From assembly GCA_023386115.1 (NCBI GenBank), contig JAEWKL010000837.1, positions 1-12,540 on the forward strand: a stretch of DNA of 12,540 bases, in the 5' to 3' direction. Positions within the stretch are counted from its first letter, which is position 1, and the number at the start of each line of letters is the position of its first letter. The translations under genes were made by a program, and so were the position numbers. The notes beneath the pieces are model-generated. The model made no database searches, was not told the origin of the DNA, and saw only the letters and a list, made by a program, of their open reading frames with translations. The stretch is from Pseudomonadota bacterium (lineage in GTDB: Bacteria; Pseudomonadota; Alphaproteobacteria; Rhizobiales; Beijerinckiaceae). This document shows, piece by piece, positions 5,488 through 11,672 of this stretch.

Positions 5488-7578
5488 TCAGGCGGCTCTG
5501 ACGGTGGCGAGGAACCGGGCGACCTCTGCGCCGAGATATTCGGACTGGCGCGAGAGCTCCGAGGCCGAGGCGAGCACCTGGCTCGCCGCCGCGCCGGTCT
5601 CCTCGGCCGCCCCCGCCACGCCGGCGATATTGCCCGTCACCTCGCCGGTGCCGGTCGCTGCCCGGGCGACATTGCGAACGATCTCCTGCGTCGCCGCGCC
5701 CTGCTCTTCGACCGCGGCGGCGATGGAAGTCGCGACCTCGCTGATCTGCTCGATCCGTGCCGTGATCTGGCCGATCGCCCCCGCCGCCTGACCCGTCGAG
5801 GCTTGGATCGCCGCGATCTGGCTGGTGATCTCCTCGGTCGCCCTCGCGGTCTGGCCGGCGAGTTCCTTCACCTCGGCCGCCACCACCGCGAAGCCGCGGC
5901 CCGCCGCCCCGGCGCGGGCCGCCTCGATGGTGGCGTTGAGCGCGAGCAGGTTGGTCTGGGCGGCGATCGAGGAGATCAGTCCGACCACGTCGCCGATGCG
6001 GGCCGTCGCCTCGGTCAGCGCGCGGACCTGGTGCGCAGTCTGCCCGGCTTCCGCGACGGCGGTCTGGGAGAGGCGGGCCGAACCGTCGACCTGGCGACTG
6101 ATCTCCTGGACCGAGGCGCCGAGCTCCTCGGCCGCCGCCGCGACCGTCTCGACGTTAGACGCGGCCTCCTCGGCCGCGACCGCCACGGCTGTGGACTGTG
6201 CGGCGGTCTGGGTCGCGGTAGTCGTCATGATCTGGGCGGTAGCCTGGAGCTCGGTGGCGGAGGCCGCGACCTGGCCGACGATGCCGCCGACGGCCGCCTC
6301 GAAGGCATCGGCCATCTGACGCATGCCGGATTTTCGCTGCTCTTCGGCCGCAAGCCGTGCCTGAGCAGTCTCCTCTTCGAGCCGGCGACTGTTGAGGAGG
6401 TTGACCTTGAACACTTGCACAGCCGCAGCCATGGCTCCGACTTCGTCGCCCCGGGCCTGGTATGGGACCTCCACGGCAGCGTCGCCCTTTGCCAGCGCCT
6501 GCATGGCATCGGTCATGCGGGCGATCGGCTTCGCGATCCGGTAGCTGGCAAGGGCGATCCCCCCCGCTACCAGGCAAAGAGCGACCAGCAGCATGGCCGC
6601 CCCGAAAATGAGGTTGCGCGTCGCGGCGTCAGCTTCGCTCTCCGCCAAAACAATCATTTCATCCACGACGGTCATAGCCGTCTTTGTTATCTCGACGACC
6701 GTAGCTCTGACAGAATTAACTTTTCCAGTTGCTTCCTGTTCGTTTCCTTGTTGGAGGGCATTCATCGCCTCATTCACGGCAGAGGAAAATTTCTCAGGAA
6801 AATTCTTGCTGGCTTCGGCCACAGACGATTTGATGGATTGTGGGATTTCTGGCCGCTTCACGACGGCAAGAACTGCTCCCCAGTATGCATCCATGCGGCC
6901 GTGAGAACGGGCGACGTCGTCAAGATCTTTCGGTGCTGGCTTGCGATGGGTTGCTGTCAGGATCTCCGACGTCGTGCCAATAAATCCTGCCGACAAACGC
7001 GCGGACCAAATATTTCCTTTAAGATCCAAGAGCTGATCCATTTTGGCGCTAGCCAGCTTCATTGCCCCTGAGATCGCAACCTCAGTGGAAACCAGGCTAT
7101 CGTAATATTCCTGCATGTCCCGGGTCGCCGCTGCGACAAGTCCCTGAGGCCGACCTGCTGCAGGCTGCTGAATAGCGGCATCGGCTTCGATTCGAATCTT
7201 GGCGACGGCGGCATTTACATCGGCAAGGCGCTTGCGAATAGCCAGTCTATCGTTTGGATCAAGCTGGGCGAGAGAAGCCAGGATATGGCTTACGCCGCCC
7301 TCGGCGACTTTCCTGTTCGAGGTGATCCGGTCCTTTGTCTCTTGATCGACACTCGCCGATGCTTGCAGCGCGCCTAAGAGAGCGGCGCGCTCGAACCGAA
7401 CAGCAGATAAGGTCTTGAACAGGTCCAGCTCGATGGACGCCGATGTAGCGGCATCATGCGCAGCTGCTCGTACATTCCAAGATGTCGCTACGTCGCCTCC
7501 AAATTTACAGACGGCGAGCAGCCCCATTGTTCCGATGATTGCACTCAGAACGCTTCGCATCGACACAGCGGTTGACAT
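5488..7578 (-). CDS. Methyl-accepting chemotaxis protein (HAMP, transmembrane)
   Basis: 696 codons. Membrane helix 1 at about 9-27; periplasmic sensor domain about 30-320, mostly helical (a four-helix-bundle-like or longer helical sensor, no recognisable ligand motif); membrane helix 2 at about 322-345 (LIFGAAMLLVALCLVAGGIA); HAMP at about 346-398 (YRIAKPIARMTDAMQALAKG); signalling coiled coil 420-690. The highly conserved hairpin tip that contacts CheA and CheW is at about 538-558 (IAAQTNLLALNATIEAARAG), followed by RGFAVVAAEVKELAGQTARA. Glu/Gln-rich methylation-type segments flank it. There is no C-terminal pentapeptide for CheR/CheB tethering. The ATG at 7578 has only a weak TGGAAT ribosome site; an alternative ATG at 7560 has none. 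The sensor half has markedly lower GC than the signalling half (29 of 60 at 6661-6720 against 49 of 60 at 5881-5940). No che genes are adjacent, so it is an orphan receptor. Confidence 0.95.
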   Translation of the reverse strand: MSTAVSMRSVLSAIIGTMGLLAVCKFGGDVATSWNVRAAAHDAATSASIELDLFKTLSAVRFERAALLGALQASASVDQETKDRITSNRKVAEGGVSHILASLAQLDPNDRLAIRKRLADVNAAVAKIRIEADAAIQQPAAGRPQGLVAAATRDMQEYYDSLVSTEVAISGAMKLASAKMDQLLDLKGNIWSARLSAGFIGTTSEILTATHRKPAPKDLDDVARSHGRMDAYWGAVLAVVKRPEIPQSIKSSVAEASKNFPEKFSSAVNEAMNALQQGNEQEATGKVNSVRATVVEITKTAMTVVDEMIVLAESEADAATRNLIFGAAMLLVALCLVAGGIALASYRIAKPIARMTDAMQALAKGDAAVEVPYQARGDEVGAMAAAVQVFKVNLLNSRRLEEETAQARLAAEEQRKSGMRQMADAFEAAVGGIVGQVAASATELQATAQIMTTTATQTAAQSTAVAVAAEEAASNVETVAAAAEELGASVQEISRQVDGSARLSQTAVAEAGQTAHQVRALTEATARIGDVVGLISSIAAQTNLLALNATIEAARAGAAGRGFAVVAAEVKELAGQTARATEEITSQIAAIQASTGQAAGAIGQITARIEQISEVATSIAAAVEEQGAATQEIVRNVARAATGTGEVTGNIAGVAGAAEETGAAASQVLASASELSRQSEYLGAEVARFLATVRAA

Positions 7579-7618
7579 TTTTTATATTCCAGACATAGCG
7601 ACGCACAATAAGGCTAAG

Positions 7619-7647
7619 ATTTTAGTTGATAAACTCTTAAGTGCGAA
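7619..7647 (-). promoter_or_regulatory. Candidate sigma70-type promoter of the chemoreceptor gene
   Basis: On the minus strand TTCGCA (-35, 7647-7642) and TAAAAT (-10, 7624-7619) are 17 bases apart inside a locally AT-rich stretch, about 40 bases upstream of the ATG at 7578. The spacing is ideal but the -35 is a modest match. No flagellar sigma28-type element was evident. Confidence 0.35.
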
Positions 7648-7727
7648 ATATTCATCTATCTCGCTTCGTGCTCTCGCGTGGCCTGTTTGGATAATCACAT
7701 CGGCAGAGCGTCAGCAATGAGGCGCTG

Positions 7728-7895
7728 GTGGCGCGTGTGGCAGACGTCGTGCTTCACGTAAGGCACGAGTTGAGCGGCTACGTCCATGCCCTTGTCGAGA
7801 TCCACGCCACCCATATTGAATCTGCTTCAACGCAGTCGAGGGCGGCGGGCGATTTCTCCTCACTGAGAGAAAAGGCCGCTGCCGCCGCGAAGTGA
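7728..7895 (+). CDS. Possible small helical protein, 55 aa, GTG start
   Basis: From the GTG at 7728 (GAGG 5 bases upstream) the frame reads VARVADVVLHVRHELSGYVH, continues with ALVEIHATHIESAS, and ends KAAAAAK before the stop at 7893. It is amphipathic and protein-like, unlike neighbouring frames. The frame remains open upstream only to a TAA just before 7701, so the start could be GTG or CTG; there is no ATG. It could also be the 3' remnant of a longer gene. Family not recognised. Confidence 0.35.
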   Translation: MARVADVVLHVRHELSGYVHALVEIHATHIESASTQSRAAGDFSSLREKAAAAAK

Positions 7896-8121
7896 CATGA
7901 GCCCGGTCAATCCGTGGCGGCCGGGGGCTGCGCGCACCCTGCTGCTCCGGACCTTCAGCCAGACTTCGTCGCGCCACGACCCAACGGGTGTCTGTGCCAC
8001 CGTCAGGCTTGGGTGCTAAGTGCAGGTGCCTTGCTGTTCCGATCACCCTTCAGCCAGGCCGGTGGGCCGGATCTCTTAGGAGAGAACAACCCGGTCCGCC
8101 GCTCTCGGCCACTCCACCCCT

Positions 8122-8253
8122 AGATCGTGCAATCGCGCAGCCGTCGTTGTTCGAGAGCACGATCACCGGCACGCCGGTGAGCTTCGGGTCGAACACGCGC
8201 TCGCAGGAGCAGTAGAAGGAGTTGCCGTCGATCAGCGCGATCGCCCGGCTCAT
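8122..8253 (-). pseudogene. umuC: umuC, N-terminal stump (translesion DNA polymerase V subunit)
   Basis: From the ATG at 8253 the translation MSRAIALIDGNSFYCSCERV, then FDPKLTGVPVIVLSNNDGCA, is the classic start of UmuC, a Y-family polymerase of about 420 residues. It contains the first catalytic Asp (ALIDGNSFY) and the SNNDGC motif. After about 43 residues (CAIARS) the similarity ends abruptly and the frame becomes Gly/Pro/Arg-rich with no finger, thumb or little-finger regions. The break is near 8122. No umuD or LexA-like gene lies upstream, and instead a divergent small gene overlaps its 5' region. This is a deletion or insertion scar of an SOS mutagenesis gene and cannot be active. Confidence 0.8.
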
Positions 8254-8278
8254 CGTGATGGGGATGCGAACAACGTTC

Positions 8279-8512
8279 ATGGTGCAGACGTTCGAGACTC
8301 ACCGGAAGCGGCTGCGGCCGGGCAACCGGGATGTAGCGCCGACGGAGAGCGGGGCGCTCAAGCGGGCGGAGGCGATCGCCGGGCGGATGCCGGGCGCGGC
8401 GGCTCTGCGCATCGTGGCGGACGACGAGACAGGCGAACTGGAGAGCGTTGCGATCCTGGGCCAGTTCGGCGAGGTGCCGGAGGACTTCGCGGAACAGGTC
8501 AGCGGCGGGTGA
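8279..8512 (+). CDS. Conserved small hypothetical protein, 77 aa
   Basis: Begins MVQTFETHRKRLRPGNRDVA and ends EDFAEQVSGG. An upstream in-frame ATG at 8264 and another at 8258 are also possible; neither has a strong ribosome binding site. The N-terminal third is basic; about 26-37 is helical (ALKRAEAIAGRM), and 41-63 looks like beta strands around an acidic turn (ALRIVADDETGELESVAILG). No family recognised. That it is truly coding on this strand is supported by a diverged 98-base copy at 11346-11443: of 12 differences, 10 fall at third codon positions and 11 are synonymous. Its start region overlaps, divergently, the 5' end of the umuC stump. Confidence 0.7.
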   Translation: MVQTFETHRKRLRPGNRDVAPTESGALKRAEAIAGRMPGAAALRIVADDETGELESVAILGQFGEVPEDFAEQVSGG

Positions 8513-8514
8513 GG
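8417..8514 (+). repeat. 98-base direct repeat, copy A (3' end of the 77-aa gene)
   Basis: Covers the last 32 codons of the 77-aa gene including its stop, plus two bases. It aligns without gaps to 11346-11443 with 12 mismatches. See the findings for the codon-position pattern. Confidence 0.9.
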
Positions 8515-8872
8515 AGTTCACCGAACCCTGCCCATCAAAAACCCGCCGCGGCAGTGAGCCGGGCGGGCGAGTCGGATCGAACATGCCCGATGAGGGCGCG
8601 TCGGACATTGCTGTGCTGTGCCCCATCCACCACCTCAAGAGCTGCCCGCCCGCCCGATCGGGGAGAGGTCCATGTTAATCCTCGCGATGTCCGTGAGGGG
8701 GATCGGCAGCGCGGCCCGGGCCTCGCCCGGCTGATCAAAAGGGGGCGCCCCCGCACGCGTCGGCGGCCCCGCCACACAGAAGGGCGGCGAGCATCAGGGC
8801 GTGCATGAGGTATCCGACTGTCCTGCGACGAGGCTCGGGCTGGTTGGCTCAGCGAGAGATTGGAATAGATCT
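8515..8872. other. Intergenic, no convincing gene
   Basis: High GC with Pro/Arg-rich shadow frames on both strands. Two very short frames are visible: a 20-codon one on plus at about 8671-8733 (MLILAMSVRGIGSAARASPG) and a 23-codon one on minus at about 8734-8805 (MHALMLAALLCGGAADACGG then APF) with a hydrophobic N-terminus. Neither has support beyond being open. Confidence 0.4.
8737..8752 (-). terminator. G/C palindrome followed by a T-run, possible terminator of the tailspike gene
   Basis: On the minus strand GGGGGCGCCCCC (8752-8741) is followed by TTTT (8740-8737). A 4-bp stem with a 4-base loop is possible. It lies 120 bases past the stop of the minus-strand beta-helix gene. The stem is short, so support is weak. 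Confidence 0.3.
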
Positions 8873-10657
8873 CTACGGCGTGAAGCGGATATTCACATCA
8901 ATGTAGCCGCCTATGTTTCTGACGAACGCAGTCACGTTGCCGTTCGGATCGACGCTGATCCCCTCTGTATTTCCAGTGGACTCCACTAGGCCGGGCACAA
9001 CGAAGGTCCTGTGCTTGAACGGCCGATACCCCACCGGCAGGGTCGTGAAGACCGTGGCGACGGGCGTCGCAGTGGGTCCGGCGCTGGGCGGCACGGGACA
9101 GGTCATCCCGCCCTTGATTTCGATGCTGCCATCAGCATGCCTGCGGTACCCCAGGGGCTCGTAGGAACCGCCGATATTGGCGCATCCGCTGGTGGGGGCG
9201 ACGGTCGTCCACGGAGTCGCATTCGTGACCGACGCGGCTCCGAAGAGTGCATAATTCCCGAAGTCGAGATCGGTCGCCGACACATCGAAGGCGATCGTCG
9301 TGTTGTAAAAAGTATTGTTGGTGACTGAAGAACTCTTCAGATTTGCAAAGGTCAGAGGGTTGGTTTGCTCACCGAACCAGTTTCCAGCGATGTTGAATGC
9401 TGCGTTCTTACCAGAGAAGGCGATATTTTGCCCGCCACTGCTGTTGGCGCTCGAGGAGGTTTCGGAATAATTCCCAACGAAGGCGACACCAAACATATTA
9501 GTAAATTGGATGTTGATGTAGCCAGACTCGAAATCGGAGCCGATGACCGACATCCCATTACCCTGGTTGCCGCTGCCTCCCCCGACAATATCGACGGCCG
9601 GTACCTTATCAACGTTGCCGCTGTTCGTTACGGCGACCTTATGCAAGACCATGCCGTTCGCAGTTCCATCCGGCGCAGTCTGGATGGCCCGCCCGGCAAT
9701 GCCCGTCATGACTACGTCCGTCATGTGGGGGCCATAGCTCTTTGCGAATTTAATTCCCTCTTTGTATCCTACGACCTTAATATCGCGAATGAGAATTCCC
9801 GATCGGCCATAAACATCGATCGCGAGCGACCCAGCGCCGTTGTTCGCGGCGCCGGACGTGGAGGCAAACTCGATGCCCTCGATGGTTGTGCCGGCGTCGT
9901 CAATGTATTGATCACCGACAAGGCCGGGGCCAGTTCTGACACTGAGCAGAGTGGTGGGCGACGCGCCCGCATAGAGGAAGCGCGTGGCCCGCTTTCCGCG
10001 ACCAGATACTCTCAAGCTCCTCCCGCCGAAGTCCCCTGTTGTCCGGGTTGTCAGAAAATAAGCCGTTCCACTGCCGAAATTGACTTGCGCGCCATACTGG
10101 AACATGCGTGCATAGTTGAACACGGCATCCCATGCGGCATCGTTACCGGCGGCAGAGGCCGCGTTATTGTCCATCTTTCCGCCGAAGCACTCGAACCACA
10201 AGCCGGAAGACCCCGGCACGAGGTGCCACGGACTGCCGAGCGCGTCCGTGATTTGCATCAGCCCCGGTCCGCGGGTGTAGACCGCGCCTTGACAGCCGTC
10301 GCCGACCGTCGAGTGGCCGGAAAGCGTGAGCGACGTGACCGACGCCGGGATAGACCGGAAAGGGATGTCGGCGCGCACGACGGCGCCGGTCGCCGCGAGC
10401 AGCCGGCTCATGATCGCCGGCGTGGTCGCGCCCTCCGTTAGGACGGTCATCCCGTCAGCCGGATCGGCCGGGCGCAGCACCCGCGTCCAGGTCCGGCCCT
10501 CCTGCACGCAGGGTACAGTCGGGCCGCTGGTGCCCGATGCGAAGCACCTGCCAGGGGTCAGGGGACCGGATGGCGACAGGCCGTCGGCGATGGCCGGCGC
10601 CATGCCGAGCGCGACCAGCAGCGCGAGGGGGGCGAGGGGGGCGAGTAGAAAGCGCAT
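8873..10657 (-). CDS. Tailspike-like right-handed beta-helix protein with a Sec signal peptide
   Basis: 594 codons from the ATG at 10657; the frame is open further upstream to 10861 but that part is a shadow of the preceding gene. Residues 1-24 are a clean signal peptide (MRFLLAPLAPLALLVALGMA, then PAIA before Asp25). A linker/head region follows to about 150. Residues 153-200 (LWFECFGGKMDNNAASAAGN, DAAWDAVFNYAR, then GAQVNFGSGTAYFL) form the module that starts pectate-lyase-like helices in phage tailspikes. Residues about 215-475 are a right-handed beta-helix with regular strands and Asn ladders (GILIRDIKVVG, GMSVIGSDFESGYINIQFTN, SSVTNNTFYN). Residues 490-594 resemble a phage-tail C-terminal domain (ADGSIEIKGGM, TLPVGYRPFKHRTFVVPG, SVDPNGNV, GGYIDVNIRF). 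The start overlaps the preceding stop as TGATG, so translation is coupled. A Sec signal is unusual for a virion protein. Likely role: binding or cutting a polysaccharide. The middle has low GC (23 of 60 at 9301-9360 against 42 of 60 at 10501-10560). Confidence 0.75.
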   Translation of the reverse strand: MRFLLAPLAPLALLVALGMAPAIADGLSPSGPLTPGRCFASGTSGPTVPCVQEGRTWTRVLRPADPADGMTVLTEGATTPAIMSRLLAATGAVVRADIPFRSIPASVTSLTLSGHSTVGDGCQGAVYTRGPGLMQITDALGSPWHLVPGSSGLWFECFGGKMDNNAASAAGNDAAWDAVFNYARMFQYGAQVNFGSGTAYFLTTRTTGDFGGRSLRVSGRGKRATRFLYAGASPTTLLSVRTGPGLVGDQYIDDAGTTIEGIEFASTSGAANNGAGSLAIDVYGRSGILIRDIKVVGYKEGIKFAKSYGPHMTDVVMTGIAGRAIQTAPDGTANGMVLHKVAVTNSGNVDKVPAVDIVGGGSGNQGNGMSVIGSDFESGYINIQFTNMFGVAFVGNYSETSSSANSSGGQNIAFSGKNAAFNIAGNWFGEQTNPLTFANLKSSSVTNNTFYNTTIAFDVSATDLDFGNYALFGAASVTNATPWTTVAPTSGCANIGGSYEPLGYRRHADGSIEIKGGMTCPVPPSAGPTATPVATVFTTLPVGYRPFKHRTFVVPGLVESTGNTEGISVDPNGNVTAFVRNIGGYIDVNIRFTP

Positions 10658-11183
10658 CACATGATGACCCAGATAGTCGAGATGATGCCGGCGCGCGTGC
10701 GCGAGCGAGCGTATTGGCTGTCGAGAACGATCCGGTTGCCGGTCGCGCTCGGGATGGCAGCGCCGGACCCCAGCAGTGGAGCCAAGGCGAGCGTGTAGAC
10801 CCCCGACATTCCCACCTTTGTCGATCACAAGGAGATCTTGCCCCCGCGTAGCCATCCCCATCCGGCAGAAACCACGTCCGCGCGGCCGTAAGAAGCCGGA
10901 TCACGAAATGCATGGCGGTGGCGGGGATTGTCCGATCGGCATTCTGCCCGACGGCGGCGCCGAGCAGGGACACCGCCGAAGGGAAGTAGGCGGTGGGCAA
11001 TTTGCCCATGGTCTTGTCGACGTTCGCCATGCGGATGCTGCCGACCGTCACGCCGTCCGGGACGTGCAGCGTCTAGGCTCCGACGGCCTCGCGCGGCGGT
11101 CCCCGGTAGGCATCGACGGCAGCCTGGTTCGGAAGGTCGCTCGCGCCGAGGCTGGCGAGCCGGCGGGCCTGACGGGGCATCAT
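10657..11183 (-). pseudogene. Phage-tail-block hypothetical gene broken by an amber codon and two frameshifts
   Basis: Starts MMPRQARRLASLGASDLPNQ at 11183. An in-frame TAG at 11075-11073 interrupts the text between REAVGA and TLHVPDGVTVGSIRM; a CAG-to-TAG change would explain it. The frame continues through MANVDKTMGKLPTAYFPSAV and WFLPDGDGYAG, then must shift at a run of five G (10845-10841) to read QDLLVIDKGGNVG, and again at five G (10804-10800) to read VYTLALAPLLGSGAAIPSAT through STIWVIM and the stop at 10659-10657. Removing one G from each run restores exactly 175 codons, including the stop. The final stop overlaps the next gene's ATG. An independent 50-codon frame from the ATG at 10809 could still be translated and keep coupling. 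Function unknown; position suggests a tail-assembly or tail-fibre accessory protein. Confidence 0.6.
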
Positions 11184-11188
11184 GCGTT

Positions 11189-11345
11189 TCAATCGTTGGC
11201 GACGTCCAGGGAGGACTCGAAGTTGAAATTGGAGATCACGCGGCCGACCTGCGCCGCGTAGGCGGCGTTGGCGGCGCGGATCGCCGCGGTTGATGCATTC
11301 GTAACGGCGGTCGCGGCCTGCTGGGCGGCGGCCTGCGCCTGCGGG
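11189..11345 (-). pseudogene. 3' fragment of an Ala-rich phage-tail-type gene
   Basis: The last ~52 codons read APQAQAAAQQAATAVTNAST, AAIRAANAAYAAQVGRVISN, then FNFESSLDVAND before the stop at 11189, five bases before the next gene's start. Ala/Gln-rich coiled stalk sequence ending in a short globular tail is typical of tail-fibre shafts; the identification is by style only. Upstream of about 11346 the frame turns into the antisense of the duplicated 98-base segment, so the 5' part of the gene has been lost at a junction. Confidence 0.5.
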
Positions 11346-11443
11346 GCGGATGATGAGACGGGCGAGTTGGAGAGCGTTGCGATCCTCGGCCAGTTCGGCG
11401 AGGTGCCAGAGGATTTTGCTGAGCAGTTCAGCGGCGGGTGAGG
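11346..11443 (+). pseudogene. 98-base direct repeat, copy B: orphan 3' end of a paralogue of the 77-aa gene
   Basis: Reads DDETGELESVAILGQFGEVP then EDFAEQFSGG and a TGA at 11439-11441, the same peptide as the end of the 8279-8512 gene except for one Val-to-Phe change. There is no matching sequence upstream of 11346, so the first 45 codons or so are missing. It ends precisely where the truncated tail-gene fragment begins on the other strand, which marks this as a recombination junction. Confidence 0.8.
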
Positions 11444-11528
11444 CGTCTCGTCATTGGCTGGGCTCATGTCTCGACCGATTTAGGTCCCCCATGAGCAGAC
11501 GCAGGCCTTCGTGGCGACAGACAGCCGG

Positions 11529-11558
11529 TGTGCGGAGTGTGTGATGCCCCTCCGCACA
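11529..11558. terminator. Perfect 9-bp inverted repeat
   Basis: TGTGCGGAG (11529-11537) and CTCCGCACA (11550-11558) are exact inverted repeats around a 12-base loop. No T-run on either side. It separates the repeat fragment from the AT-rich promoter region and could act as a boundary hairpin or a protein-binding site. Confidence 0.35.
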
Positions 11559-11611
11559 GCACCGCAATCGATCAGTTGCCAGTTTGCATCTCATGGAAAA
11601 AATCTTTGTAA

Positions 11612-11647
11612 CGTATTGAAACGTGAAAATCTAAATTTTACAATACG
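11612..11647 (+). promoter_or_regulatory. Near-consensus sigma70 promoter inside an inverted repeat
   Basis: TTGAAA (11616-11621) and TACAAT (11639-11644) are separated by 17 bases; each matches its consensus at 5 of 6 positions. Start of transcription should be near 11651, leaving a leader of about 22 bases that contains the ribosome binding site GGAG (11662-11665), 7 bases from the ATG at 11673. The inverted repeat CGTATTG (11612-11618) and CAATACG (11641-11647) overlaps both boxes, and AAAAT/ATTTT (11626-11630/11635-11639) add an inner dyad, so a dimeric repressor could bind over the promoter. Confidence 0.65.
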
Positions 11648-11672
11648 CTGAAATCAATTTTGGAGATACATC

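Noticed and set aside
5803..7071. Long plus-strand open frame (422 codons) opposite the chemoreceptor gene
   Set aside because: It is the Arg/Gly/Leu-rich antisense shadow of a highly conserved signalling domain in GC-rich DNA, with no ribosome binding site or family pattern.
8262..8300. GAAC/GTTC motifs near the umuC start, considered as a LexA (SOS) box
   Set aside because: The alphaproteobacterial box needs the two GTTC (or GAAC) elements 7 bases apart; here same-orientation copies are 11 apart, and the opposed pair is only 3 apart.
8734..8805. 23-codon minus-strand frame with a hydrophobic start and a Cys, considered as a small lipoprotein or Rz1-like lysis protein
   Set aside because: The residue before Cys is Leu, so it does not fit a lipobox, and there is no strong ribosome site or neighbouring lysis gene.
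9365..10441. Plus-strand open frame of 358 codons opposite the beta-helix gene
   Set aside because: Antisense shadow; the minus-strand frame has a signal peptide, beta-helix repeats and a coupled start.
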